Origin: JAVKBW01 sp964352715
GTDB lineage: Bacteria > Pseudomonadota > Alphaproteobacteria > UBA8366 > Aestuariispiraceae
Reading direction: 5' to 3'
DNA: 29,096 nt
Assembly: GCA_964352715.1 (NCBI GenBank)
Contig: CAYGSU010000053.1
Span: forward strand, 1 to 29,096
Made by a program: the position numbers and the translations under genes. The notes under the pieces were generated by a model. That model did not search any database and had not been told where the DNA came from. It saw nothing but the letters and a program-made list of their open reading frames with translations. This document shows, in pieces, positions 22,000 to 29,096 of this stretch. The first letter of the stretch is position 1. Each line of letters starts with the position of its first letter.

Positions 22000-22584
22000 C
22001 TACATCCACTTGCTTTCGACCGGCGAAACGGTGTCGACATCCTTCGCGATCGCGGGCAGCACGTCCTCGACCGCCGTCACGACTTCGTAAAGCCGGCGGT
22101 TGTCGGGTGAGGCGAAGCCTTCGTCGATGATATGCTCCATCAGGGTCACTAACGGCCGCCAGTAACCGTCGATATCGACGATCACCGTCGGCTTGTTGTG
22201 CAACGAAAGCTGCCGCCATGTCAGGATTTCGAAGGTTTCGTCCATCGTGCCGAAACCACCGGGCAGAACCACGAAGGCATCCGACATTTCCGCCATCTTC
22301 TGTTTGCGGTCATGCATCGACTCGACGCGGATGAGATTGTCGACATCACTCTTGCCGACTTCCTTTGCGAACAGAAATTCCGGAATGATGCCGGTGACCG
22401 TCCCGCCGGAGGCGATCACGGCATCCGCCAGAATGCCCATGATGCCGACCTGTCCGCCACCGTAGACCAGCTCGATGCTGTTTTCAGCGAGGATTCGGCC
22501 AAGGGAGCGCGCAGCCTCCTTGTAGGACTCTGCAACCCGGGAGGATGAGCCGCAATACACACAAACAGATCCGATCTTTTCCAT
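22000..22584 (-). CDS. LOG family protein (cytokinin riboside 5'-monophosphate phosphoribohydrolase type)
   Basis: A 194-residue Rossmann-like protein of the TIGR00730/LOG family. It begins GSVCVYCGSSSRV, then has VYGGGQVGIMGILADAV and the signature PGGFGTMDETFEILTWRQL, whose PGGxGTxxE forms the nucleotide-binding and catalytic site. SMHDRKQKMAE supplies the conserved Arg-Lys pair. LOG enzymes cleave the N-glycosidic bond of nucleoside monophosphates to release base and ribose 5-phosphate; older labels as lysine decarboxylase are wrong. The start at 22584 fits the family N-terminus; the frame extends to 22668 but adds 28 unlikely residues. It is convergent with the DddP-like gene (35-base gap) and divergent from cytochrome c'. 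Confidence 0.94.
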   Translation of the reverse strand: MEKIGSVCVYCGSSSRVAESYKEAARSLGRILAENSIELVYGGGQVGIMGILADAVIASGGTVTGIIPEFLFAKEVGKSDVDNLIRVESMHDRKQKMAEMSDAFVVLPGGFGTMDETFEILTWRQLSLHNKPTVIVDIDGYWRPLVTLMEHIIDEGFASPDNRRLYEVVTAVEDVLPAIAKDVDTVSPVESKWM

Positions 22585-22691
22585 TCGCTGCCCGTCCTCC
22601 GAATTTTCTCTATCCGATGCAATAGGAGGTAACGCGCATGACCGCAGGAAACAAGCAGCACAGTCCATCCGACACCGCGGCCTACAAATTC

Positions 22692-22707
22692 TTCACAAAC
22701 TTGTGAA
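22692..22707. promoter_or_regulatory. Perfect 7-bp inverted repeat in the LOG/cytochrome c' divergent gap
   Basis: TTCACAA (22692-22698) and TTGTGAA (22701-22707) are separated by AC. It lies in the 214-bp space between the LOG gene and cytochrome c', about 90 bases before the latter. It resembles a site for a dimeric regulator, but not the CRP or FNR consensus, whose half-sites run in the opposite order or differ. Confidence 0.45.
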
Positions 22708-22798
22708 AAAATAAGCCCGGCCAAGGTCTTGGCGCCAAGCTATGGTGCAGCCAGCCAGCCTGTAATGGCGACATTCGCTAGCAAGAAGGAAAATATAC

Positions 22799-23278
22799 AT
22801 GCCAATAAAGACGTTCAAAACCCTCGGCCTCGCCGGCGCCCTGCTCGCCGCCCTCGTCATCGCCGTCCCGACAACAGGGATGGCCGATGTGACCGATACC
22901 GTCAAAAAGCGGCAGGCGAACATGAAGGATCTGGGCCGCAGCATGAAAACCATCAAGGATTTCCTGGGCGGATCCGGCAGCACAGCGGATGTCGAAGCCG
23001 CCGCCATGAAGATGGTCGCCATTGCGCCGGGAATGGCCGAGCTGTTCCCTGAAGGCAGTGCCATGGATGAGGTTTCAATCGAATCCTATGCTCTGCCGGC
23101 AATCTGGCAGGACTGGGACAGCTTTACGAAAAGTTTTGGCACGCTTGAAAAGGAAGCCCAGACGATGGCCGATCTCGCCACGTCCGGCGCGGGTGCCGAC
23201 CAGATCGGCGCTCAGCTTGGCGCAATCGGCAAAAACGCCTGCGGCGCTTGTCACAAGGAATTCAAGAAGGACAAATAA
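22799..23278 (+). CDS. Cytochrome c' (class II cytochrome c)
   Basis: A 159-residue protein with a Sec signal peptide (about residues 1-29, cut after GMA) and a four-helix-bundle mature domain. The N-terminal helix has KKRQANMKDLGRSMKTIK, the conserved RxxxMxxxxxxxxxI pattern of cytochrome c'. The heme-binding CGACH is at residues 148-152 near the C-terminus, as expected for class II, with His152 as axial ligand. These periplasmic proteins bind NO and CO at a five-coordinate heme and are linked to NO tolerance or electron transfer. AAGGA lies about nine bases before the ATG. A cytochrome b561 gene follows immediately, but on the opposite strand, with only eight bases between stops. Confidence 0.94.
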   Translation: MPIKTFKTLGLAGALLAALVIAVPTTGMADVTDTVKKRQANMKDLGRSMKTIKDFLGGSGSTADVEAAAMKMVAIAPGMAELFPEGSAMDEVSIESYALPAIWQDWDSFTKSFGTLEKEAQTMADLATSGAGADQIGAQLGAIGKNACGACHKEFKKDK

Positions 23279-23286
23279 CGCGACCG

Positions 23287-23955
23287 CTAAAGTTTCGGTA
23301 CTTGCGTCACCAGCAGCCAGACCACAACAACCGCCAGGGCGAAGAATACCAGCGCCCGGCGGTTCGAGGCCAGGCTGGGCGGCGTCAGCACCGTTTCCTG
23401 CGGAAAGTTGCGCCACCCGGTAACCATCGCTTCGATCAGCGGTTCACGCTTGTAGAATCGGTAATACAGAACGGCGGCTATATGCAGGGCGACAACGGCC
23501 TGCAGGCAGCCGAATACGAACTCGTGCACCTCGGCTGCGAACCGTCCCTGATCGTAGGAAACAAGACCGCTCAGCGGGCCGTCATTCACAAAGTCCACAT
23601 CAATGATGAACAGGCCGGCGCCAACCTGCGCCGCCAGCAGCGCCAGCACAGCAAGCACGGAAAGCCCGCCCAGCGGGTTATGGCCGATCCGGTTCGATGG
23701 CTTCCGCCGACCAAGGGTCCGCGCATAGGCCAGGACGGCGGAGGGACCCGAAACGAACTTTGAAAACAACGCTGTATCGCTACCGAACAGGCCCCAGAGG
23801 ATGCGGAACAGCACCAGCGTCAATATCGCGTAGCCGGAATAAAAGTGAACGGTAAAATACCCGGTTTCTGCGCTCAGCCACGATACGCCGACCAGAATAA
23901 CAAGCGCCCAGTGAAACAGTCGCACCGGCATGTCCCAGATTTTCATCGCGTGCAT
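23287..23955 (-). CDS. Cytochrome b561-family membrane protein
   Basis: A 222-residue integral membrane cytochrome b of the b561/Ni-Fe-hydrogenase type. The opening MKIWDMPVRLFHWALVIL (His15) is the family hallmark; His37 in TVHFYSGYAIL and two histidines in EVHEFVFGC and VALHIAAVLYYRF complete the set of probable heme ligands. Four core membrane segments are followed by an additional C-terminal one (ALVFFALAVVVVWLLV). Such proteins pass electrons between the quinone pool and periplasmic c-type cytochromes, and they commonly occur beside cytochrome c'. ATG 23955 is chosen since GGAGG precedes it; the longer frame to 24024 lacks support. It is convergent with cytochrome c'. Confidence 0.93.
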   Translation of the reverse strand: MHAMKIWDMPVRLFHWALVILVGVSWLSAETGYFTVHFYSGYAILTLVLFRILWGLFGSDTALFSKFVSGPSAVLAYARTLGRRKPSNRIGHNPLGGLSVLAVLALLAAQVGAGLFIIDVDFVNDGPLSGLVSYDQGRFAAEVHEFVFGCLQAVVALHIAAVLYYRFYKREPLIEAMVTGWRNFPQETVLTPPSLASNRRALVFFALAVVVVWLLVTQVPKL

Positions 23956-24081
23956 TGCAGCCTCCGTGGTGTCCGAAATCGGCGCGGCATACCGCCCTTG
24001 GCGATCCGCAAAGCGTGATACCATATGTGTGGTTGCGATTGCACCGCGCCATGCATAAGTCTACTTTCAACGAAGAAAATA

Positions 24082-25209
24082 ATGAAGCGGGTGGGTCAGT
24101 TGAACCGGACGGTAGTGATCGGCGTAGTCGGGATAGCCATACTGGTGATTGCGCTTGCGTTAAATTTCTGGCTGACCCGCGACGCCAAGCAGATTGCTTC
24201 GGGCGACGAAAGCGAAACGACAATTCAGGTCGTTCCCGCTGATGAGAGCAAGAGCAGCGATCAGGCGTCAGAACCTGAAGCCACCACGGATACCGGGCAA
24301 ACCGCCGGTTCGTCCGCGGCTTCATCCTCGACGGAAGAAACAGCAGATCAACCGGCAGATGGCGCCATGGCGCCCCCCAGTTTCGATGTTGTGCGGCTCA
24401 GCAACTCAGGCGATAGCGTGTTTGCCGGTCGGGCTGAACCTGGCAGTTCCGTTACCATCATGGCAGACGACGCGGTAATCGGAACCGCAAAGGCGGATGA
24501 ACGGGGAGAATGGGTATTCCTGCCAACAGAGCCACTTGAACCCGGCAGCCACGAACTGTCACTGGAATCGGTCACCCCCGATGGCGCGACGCAGTCCTCC
24601 GATCAGGTCGTTGTCCTGGTGGTGCCGGAACCGGGCCATGACGTCGCCGGGCAGCCCGCAGAGGGCGATCAGCCGGCACTGGCGATCCTCGTGCCGAAAT
24701 CGGGCGACGGCAACACCGTGGTGCTGCAGAAACCGTCGGTTCCCGGCAGCGTCGAATCCTCAGATGGCGATCTTGCGCTGGACAGCGTCGACTACGATTC
24801 CGAAGGGAACGTTTCGATTGGCGGGCGGGCCAAGCCGCAATCAACCGTGCGGCTGTATCTCGACAACAAGCCGATTGGCGAGGCCAGGGCCGACGATGAC
24901 GGCAAATGGCGTGTAAAGCCCGACACCGCGGTTGATCCCGGCGTCTACGCGTTGCGTGCCGATCAGGTTGAGGAAAGCGGCGTTTCGGCGCGTGTCGAAC
25001 TGCCGTTCAGCCGGGCGCCGCCGCTCAACGACTTCGCCGGAGAAAGCTACATCGTCGTTCAGCCGGGCAACAGCCTGTGGCGCATCGCCCGGCGCACGTT
25101 GGGCGCCGGCCTGCAGTACACGACGATCTACGACGCCAACAAAAGCCAAATTCGAGACCCCGATCTGATTTATCCGGGTCAAATTTTCGAAGTCCCCTTA
25201 ACCGACTGA
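24082..25209 (+). CDS. LysM domain protein with N-terminal membrane anchor and Ig-like repeats
   Basis: About 375 residues. A basic start is followed by one hydrophobic anchor (about residues 10-31), a Ser/Glu/Asp/Thr-rich low-complexity spacer (about 35-95), then two Ig-like beta domains with the same pattern, FAGRAEPGSSVTIMADD with GEWVFLPTEPLEPG and IGGRAKPQSTVRLYLDN with GKWRVKPDTAVDPG. A C-terminal LysM (about 325-375) reads YIVVQPGNSLWRIARRTLG and ANKSQIRDPDLIYPGQIFEVP. LysM binds peptidoglycan, so the protein is anchored in the inner membrane and touches the wall. The architecture is common in Alphaproteobacteria, function unknown. The ATG at 24082 is preferred; the frame extends to 24025. 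psd begins 54 bases downstream. Confidence 0.9.
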   Translation: MKRVGQLNRTVVIGVVGIAILVIALALNFWLTRDAKQIASGDESETTIQVVPADESKSSDQASEPEATTDTGQTAGSSAASSSTEETADQPADGAMAPPSFDVVRLSNSGDSVFAGRAEPGSSVTIMADDAVIGTAKADERGEWVFLPTEPLEPGSHELSLESVTPDGATQSSDQVVVLVVPEPGHDVAGQPAEGDQPALAILVPKSGDGNTVVLQKPSVPGSVESSDGDLALDSVDYDSEGNVSIGGRAKPQSTVRLYLDNKPIGEARADDDGKWRVKPDTAVDPGVYALRADQVEESGVSARVELPFSRAPPLNDFAGESYIVVQPGNSLWRIARRTLGAGLQYTTIYDANKSQIRDPDLIYPGQIFEVPLTD

Positions 25210-25263
25210 CCCGGGCAAGAGGTCTGCCTTTTGCGCATCACTGTCGGATGGAGCCGGTAACAC

Positions 25264-25971
25264 ATGATTCCCGATTTTATTAAGCCCGTCATCGTTCCCG
25301 TTCACCGCGAGGGCTATCCGTTCATCGCGATTTTCGCGGTCATCGCCGTGCTGGCCGGTATTTTCGCCGGTGAAACCGCATTCTGGATCTGTCTGTTGCT
25401 GACCGCCTGGTGCGTTTACTTTTTCCGCAACCCGGAACGCTACACACCAACGGCCCCCGGCCTGATCATCAGCCCGGCTGATGGCATTGTTCAGTCCGTC
25501 GTCAGGGCCGACCCGCCCCCCGAACTGGAAGCCAATGGCAAGCCGATGGTCCGGATCAGCGTGTTCATGAATGTGTTCGACGTGCATGTGAACCGCATTC
25601 CGATCAACGGCCGGATCATCCGATCCGACTATCGGCCCGGCAAGTTCCTCAACGCCTCGCTGGACAAGGCGAGCATTGATAACGAGCGCCAGTCGGTGCT
25701 GATGGAAGCCGCCAACGGCACGCCGGTCGCCTTTGTACAGATCGCCGGTCTGGTGGCGCGGCGCATCCTGTGCGACCTGGAAGACGGTCAGGAGGTGCAG
25801 GCAGGTGAACGGTTTGGTATGATCCGGTTTGGCAGCCGGGTCGACGTCTATGTGCCGGAAGACACACCGGTTCTGGTATCTGTCGGCCAGCGCGCAGTCG
25901 CCGGCGAAACAGTTCTGGCCGATATGACCGGCGAACCCACCAGGGGCCGCCGACACGCAGCAAAACGATAA
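25264..25971 (+). CDS. psd: Phosphatidylserine decarboxylase proenzyme (short PSD-A type)
   Basis: A 235-residue protein of the short decarboxylase class. Two hydrophobic segments near the N-terminus (about residues 18-55) lead to FFRNPER, the usual motif after the membrane part, then ISPADGIVQSV and VFMNVFDVHVNRIP with the conserved histidine. The self-cleavage site is Gly190-Ser191 in RFGSRVDVYVP; the Ser becomes the pyruvoyl group of the alpha chain. The enzyme converts phosphatidylserine to phosphatidylethanolamine in the inner membrane. pssA begins 16 bases downstream, so the two steps of PE synthesis are encoded together. GGAG lies a short distance before the ATG. Confidence 0.96.
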   Translation: MIPDFIKPVIVPVHREGYPFIAIFAVIAVLAGIFAGETAFWICLLLTAWCVYFFRNPERYTPTAPGLIISPADGIVQSVVRADPPPELEANGKPMVRISVFMNVFDVHVNRIPINGRIIRSDYRPGKFLNASLDKASIDNERQSVLMEAANGTPVAFVQIAGLVARRILCDLEDGQEVQAGERFGMIRFGSRVDVYVPEDTPVLVSVGQRAVAGETVLADMTGEPTRGRRHAAKR

Positions 25972-25987
25972 AGCGGGGCAAGACGCC

Positions 25988-26851
25988 GTGGCAGACAACG
26001 ACGTAGCGAATAAAGGCCTGAAAAAGCGGCGACGTTTGAAAGGCCTTACCGTCGCCATGCTGGTGCCGAATGCGATTACCGTATCGGCGACCTGCGCTGC
26101 TTTGACCGGGGTCCGGTTTGCGCTTGAAGGACGCTGGGACTTCGCCTGCGGCGCTATTCTTCTGGCCGCCATTCTGGACACGCTCGACGGGCGGATGGCG
26201 CGCCTGCTGAATGCCTCCAGCGATTTCGGGGCACAACTCGATTCGCTGTCCGATTTCGTCGCCTTCGGCGTCGCGCCGGGCATGATCCTGTACTACTGGA
26301 GCCTGCAGGCGCTGGGTGGCGTCGGCTGGGCGGTCGCACTTTTCGCCGCCATCTGCTGCGGCCTGCGGCTGGCCCGGTTCAACAGCCGGCTGGATACGCT
26401 GCCCCCCTTCGCGGTAAACTTTTTCCAGGGTGTGCCTGCGCCAGCCGGGGCCGGCCTGCTGCTGCTGCCGCTTCTGCTGTCGCTGACAACCGACGGCGCC
26501 TTTTACCCCCCGGCAGAGGCCATCGCCTTCTGGACGGCGATTTCGGGCCTGCTGATGGTCAGCGAACTGCCGACCTTCTCCTTTAAGCGGATCAGAATTC
26601 CCCGCGCCCATATCCTGCCCATGCTGGCGGGCATCGCGCTGGCCATCGCGGCCATGGCCGGCCAGCCCTGGGGCACCCTGTGCCTGATCCTGATCGCCTA
26701 TCTGATCACGATGCCTTTCGCGTACCGGAGCTTTAAGCGGAAATCAGCGGAAGCGGCGGCGAAACAACCGGTGGAAACCGATGCCGAAGATGGCGACACG
26801 GCCGAACCGGCAGCGTCTGTGCGCAAAGCCGCAAATGACAGGGAATCCTGA
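25988..26851 (+). CDS. pssA: CDP-diacylglycerol-serine O-phosphatidyltransferase
   Basis: A 287-residue membrane protein with the CDP-alcohol phosphotransferase signature in LDTLDGRMARLLNAS followed by DFGAQLDSLSD, which gives DG-xx-AR-8x-G-3x-D-3x-D. About eight hydrophobic segments follow the basic N-terminus, and the C-terminus is a charged Ala/Glu/Asp-rich tail. It makes phosphatidylserine from CDP-diacylglycerol and serine for the neighbouring decarboxylase. Translation probably starts at GTG 25988, where GGGGCAAG lies upstream; the next in-frame ATG would remove the basic leader. Confidence 0.95.
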   Translation: MADNDVANKGLKKRRRLKGLTVAMLVPNAITVSATCAALTGVRFALEGRWDFACGAILLAAILDTLDGRMARLLNASSDFGAQLDSLSDFVAFGVAPGMILYYWSLQALGGVGWAVALFAAICCGLRLARFNSRLDTLPPFAVNFFQGVPAPAGAGLLLLPLLLSLTTDGAFYPPAEAIAFWTAISGLLMVSELPTFSFKRIRIPRAHILPMLAGIALAIAAMAGQPWGTLCLILIAYLITMPFAYRSFKRKSAEAAAKQPVETDAEDGDTAEPAASVRKAANDRES

Positions 26852-27077
26852 ACAGGGATATACAGGCGTACCGCCCGATGGGCCGGAAAAGCCTGATTTT
26901 ACAATCTTTCCAGCCACAAGCCCGACTGTCCGGCCGCATGCAGCATTCGTTGCCACTGCATCGGGCTTCGGCTATGGTGCGTGCGGGGTGAATCGTACAC
27001 TTTCCCGCCAGTAAATCGACAATGATAACCGCATAATAACACGCGTCGGTCAGTATAGGGGCCATAGGAGATTTCAG
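26852..27077 (+). other. 226-bp intergenic region upstream of icd
   Basis: No open frame of interest. It has a dispersed inverted repeat, AAGCCCGA (26918-26925) and TCGGGCTT (26961-26968), with no T-run, and an AT-richer segment (about 27012-27040) that may hold the icd promoter. TAGGAG lies a few bases before the icd ATG as a ribosome-binding site. Confidence 0.4.
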
Positions 27078-28304
27078 ATGAGCAAGATCAAGGTAAAAAA
27101 CCCGATTGTCGAACTGGATGGGGACGAAATGACCCGCATCATCTGGAGCTTCATCAAGGAGAAGCTGGTTCTTCCCTACCTTGACGTCGACCTGAAATAT
27201 TACGATCTGGGCGTTGAAAAGCGCGATGAAACAGATGACCAGATTACCATAGACTCCGCCAATGCAATCAAGAAGTACGGCGTCGGCGTGAAATGCGCGA
27301 CCATCACCCCGGATGAAGGGCGCGTGAAGGAATTCAACCTGAAACAGATGTGGCGGTCGCCGAACGGCACGATCCGCAACATTCTGGACGGCACCGTGTT
27401 CCGCGAGCCGATTGTCTGCTCGAACGTTCCCCGCCTGATCCCGTCCTGGAACCGGCCCATCGTCGTCGCCCGTCACGCCTTCGGCGACCAGTATCGCGCA
27501 ACGGATTTTCTGGTGCCAGGCCCCGGCCGCCTGTCGATCACCTTCACCCCGGAAGACCCGGAAGGCGAAACCATCCGGCATTCGGTTTTCGTTTTCGAAG
27601 ACAGCGGCATCGCGCTGGCCATGTACAACCTGGATGAATCGATCCGCGGTTTCGCACGCGCCTGCTTCAACTACGGCCTGATGCGCAAGTACCCGGTCTA
27701 CCTGTCGACCAAGAACACCATCCTGAAAGCCTATGACGGCCGCTTCAAGGATCTGTTCCAGGAAGTATTCGACACCGAAGGCTTCGCTGAAAAATTCAAG
27801 GCTGAAGGGATTATCTACGAACACCGCCTGATCGACGACATGGTGGCCTTCGCGATGAAATCGAACGGCGACTTCGTCTGGGCAGCCAAGAACTATGATG
27901 GCGACGTGCAGTCTGACTCGGTGGCCCAGGGCTTCGGGTCACTCGGTCTGATGACCTCGTTCCTGATGACGCCGGACGGCAAGACGGTCGAGGCGGAAGC
28001 CGCCCATGGCACGGTCACGCGGCACTATCGTCAGTATCAGGAAGGCAAGGAAACCTCGACGAACCCGATCGCGTCGATCTTCGCCTGGAGCAAGGGCATT
28101 CACTTCCGCGGCAAGTTCGACGATACGCCCGATGTCATCAAGTTTGCCGATACGCTTGAACGGGTCTGTGTCGAGACCGTCGAAAGCGGCCACATGACGA
28201 AGGATCTGGCACTGCTGATCGGCGAAGGCCAGAAATGGCTGACGACCAATCAGTTCCTCGACAAAATCGACGAGAACCTGAAAGTCGAAATGAACAAGTG
28301 GTGA
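27078..28304 (+). CDS. icd: NADP-dependent isocitrate dehydrogenase (eukaryotic-type)
   Basis: A 408-residue homodimeric-type isocitrate dehydrogenase. It starts KNPIVELDGDEMTRIIW, typical of the class shared by Alphaproteobacteria and eukaryotes rather than the E. coli class. The substrate loop SPNGTIRNILDGTVFREPI, the metal-binding NYDGDVQSDSVAQGFGSLGLMTS (shown in part, with two Asp residues) and AAHGTVTRHYRQYQ, whose Arg-His pair contacts the NADP 2'-phosphate, are all present. It converts isocitrate to 2-oxoglutarate and CO2 in the TCA cycle with NADPH formation. TAGGAG precedes the ATG. It is convergent with a small lipoprotein gene, with 10 bases between them. Confidence 0.97.
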   Translation: MSKIKVKNPIVELDGDEMTRIIWSFIKEKLVLPYLDVDLKYYDLGVEKRDETDDQITIDSANAIKKYGVGVKCATITPDEGRVKEFNLKQMWRSPNGTIRNILDGTVFREPIVCSNVPRLIPSWNRPIVVARHAFGDQYRATDFLVPGPGRLSITFTPEDPEGETIRHSVFVFEDSGIALAMYNLDESIRGFARACFNYGLMRKYPVYLSTKNTILKAYDGRFKDLFQEVFDTEGFAEKFKAEGIIYEHRLIDDMVAFAMKSNGDFVWAAKNYDGDVQSDSVAQGFGSLGLMTSFLMTPDGKTVEAEAAHGTVTRHYRQYQEGKETSTNPIASIFAWSKGIHFRGKFDDTPDVIKFADTLERVCVETVESGHMTKDLALLIGEGQKWLTTNQFLDKIDENLKVEMNKW

Positions 28305-28311
28305 TCGCGGC

Positions 28312-28333
28312 GGGTCAGGGAAACACCTGACCC
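28312..28333. terminator. Hairpin between icd and the lipoprotein gene, probable shared terminator
   Basis: GGGTCAGG (28312-28319) and CCTGACCC (28326-28333) form an 8-bp stem around six bases. It overlaps the last codons of the minus-strand lipoprotein. There is no T-run on either side, so intrinsic termination would be weak. Confidence 0.45.
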
Positions 28334-28626
28334 CGTGTTCCTGGCGGAACGCAGGCGAAGGTCACTCGCGCCCGCTTCAGTAACGGACAATCATTAAACG
28401 CTGTATCCTCATTGACGAGGGTCAGCGCGTTCAGGCCTTCCGCGCATTCCAGCAAAGCAAGAGCCATCACCTCCTCGCGGGTCGATTCAACTGCGCTGTA
28501 GCAGATGGAAACCGCCGGACCAGGCGCACGGGCGGCGACCCATGTATCGGTGTCGGTAACCGATGGCGCGCGGGCGCAGGCCGATATGAGCAGGATCAGG
28601 GCGGCGATGGAAAAAACAGGTTTCAT
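28315..28626 (-). CDS. Small putative lipoprotein
   Basis: A 103-residue protein with a lipoprotein signal: MKPVFSIAALILLISAC, where ISAC is the lipobox and the Cys at residue 17 should be lipidated. The mature part has four further cysteines, in ICYSAV, LLECAEGL, NDCPLL and FACVPPG, which may pair as disulfides. GAGGAA is found about eight bases before the ATG at 28626; a longer frame to 28764 adds residues that would spoil the signal. I recognise no domain. It is convergent with icd and divergent from the VOC gene. Confidence 0.8.
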   Translation of the reverse strand: MKPVFSIAALILLISACARAPSVTDTDTWVAARAPGPAVSICYSAVESTREEVMALALLECAEGLNALTLVNEDTAFNDCPLLKRARVTFACVPPGTRGQVFP

Positions 28627-28688
28627 TCGAACGCTTCCTCGTTGAACCGGATGCAAATGGTTGGGGTTCGCGGAATCTCCTGCTATCT

Positions 28689-28700
28689 GTATGGCCATAC
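28689..28700. promoter_or_regulatory. 12-bp perfect palindrome between the lipoprotein and VOC genes
   Basis: GTATGGCCATAC is self-complementary and sits in the 105-bp divergent gap. It could be an operator; length alone is not strong evidence. Confidence 0.25.
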
Positions 28701-28731
28701 CCTGCCCTTTTAGCAACACTTCGAAACGATC

Positions 28732-29096
28732 ATGAAAGACGCCCACGACACCACACCGCATCACGACCGCTGCATCGACTACATCGAATTCGCCGTCAGC
28801 GACATTCCCCGGGCGAAGGCGTTCTACGGTGAGGCGTTCGGTTGGACTTTCACCGATTTCGGGCCGGAATACTGCGAATTTACCGATGGTCGCATGAAAG
28901 GCGGGTTCGACGGCATGACGCCGCCAAGACCGGGCGGCCCGCTGGTGGTTCTGTACGGCGACGATCTCGTCGAGCTGATGCAGCGGGTCGAAAGGGCCGG
29001 CGGCACGATTACCAGACCGGTTTTCGATTTTCCCGGCGGCAAACGGTTCCAGTTCACCGATCCTGAAGGCTATGAACTTGCCGTCTGGACACCCCT
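28732..29096 (+). CDS. VOC/glyoxalase-superfamily protein (partial, runs off the right edge)
   Basis: At least 121 residues with no stop before the window end; the family is usually 120-135 residues, so it is nearly complete. The sequence shows the VOC beta-alpha-beta-beta-beta pattern: CIDYIEFAVSDIPRAKAFYGEAFGW, quoted in part as IEFAVSDIPRAKAFY, then a PGGPLVVLYGDDLVELM helix region and FDFPGGKRFQFTDPEGYELAVW. In metal-dependent members a His stands at the start of the first motif; here it is Tyr (YIEF), while the Glu in GYELAVW is kept. Such proteins are often annotated as glyoxalase or bleomycin-resistance-like; substrate unknown. The ribosome-binding site is weak. A GTATGGCCATAC palindrome lies 32 bases upstream. 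Confidence 0.85.
   Translation, partial: MKDAHDTTPHHDRCIDYIEFAVSDIPRAKAFYGEAFGWTFTDFGPEYCEFTDGRMKGGFDGMTPPRPGGPLVVLYGDDLVELMQRVERAGGTITRPVFDFPGGKRFQFTDPEGYELAVWTP

Noticed and set aside
22000..22584. Lysine decarboxylase annotation of the LOG gene
   Set aside because: PGGxGTxxE proteins of this kind are phosphoribohydrolases; there is no PLP site.
22692..22707. CRP or FNR site before cytochrome c'
   Set aside because: The half-sites TTCACAA and TTGTGAA face the wrong way for TGTGA-N6-TCACA and do not match TTGAT-N4-ATCAA.
26918..26968. Terminator after pssA formed by AAGCCCGA and TCGGGCTT
   Set aside because: The 35-base loop is large and no T-run follows; it is listed only as a dispersed repeat.
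1..29096. CRISPR arrays, tRNA, rRNA, transposases, phage genes
   Set aside because: No direct-repeat array, cloverleaf-like segment or integrase/transposase motif was found on reading both strands; short RNA genes cannot be fully excluded without a covariance search.

Overview
The window is GC-rich, densely coded chromosomal DNA from a Gram-negative, almost certainly alphaproteobacterial organism, probably a marine or host-associated member near the Rhodospirillales. The support is gene content and protein style: a eukaryotic-type NADP isocitrate dehydrogenase, a two-domain cold shock protein, a cytochrome c'/b561 pair, a short-form phosphatidylserine decarboxylase followed by pssA, a covalent-flavin dimethylglycine-dehydrogenase-like enzyme, a sulfopyruvate-decarboxylase-like pair and a DddP-like protein. 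The taxon is inferred, not proven. A run of exactly 100 N (10750-10849) marks this as a draft assembly or MAG. I see no rRNA, tRNA, CRISPR array, insertion sequence or phage gene.

Layout. 1-2640 (minus): a REC-EAL c-di-GMP phosphodiesterase, then two thiamine-diphosphate decarboxylase subunits (comD/comE type) and a HutD-like cupin that runs off the left edge. 2785-5084 (plus): an atypical short-chain dehydrogenase, a Nu-class glutathione transferase (YfcG) and a double cold-shock-domain protein. 5247-10429 (plus): a PadR regulator, an RND membrane-fusion protein and an unusually long RND pump. 10513-12370 (minus): a UspA protein and an AGCS sodium/amino-acid symporter broken by the N gap, divergent from an Lrp/AsnC regulator (12586-13074). 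13144-17784 (plus): an XRE-cupin regulator, an FAD/GcvT demethylating dehydrogenase and an aldehyde dehydrogenase. 17865-21964: a minus-strand LysR regulator divergent from a Tat-exported family-5 solute-binding protein and a DddP-like M24 protein. 22000-24000: a LOG-family phosphoribohydrolase, cytochrome c' and cytochrome b561. 24082-26851: a LysM/Ig-like envelope protein, psd and pssA, the last two making phosphatidylethanolamine. 27078-29096: icd, a small lipoprotein and a partial VOC-family protein.

How it fits together. The stretch 10.5-22 kb looks like an amino-acid/methylated-amine uptake and catabolism region: three regulators (Lrp, XRE-cupin, LysR), each beside a transporter component or an oxidative enzyme. 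The most intriguing items are (i) the DddP-like protein, which keeps the five M24 metal ligands and the DddP tyrosine but has glycine where DddP has its extra Asp ligand and catalytic Asp; (ii) the Lrp leader, where a perfect 14-bp inverted repeat covers the start codon just downstream of a good promoter; and (iii) the RND pump with about 60 extra residues that add two hydrophobic segments between the usual TM6 and TM7.
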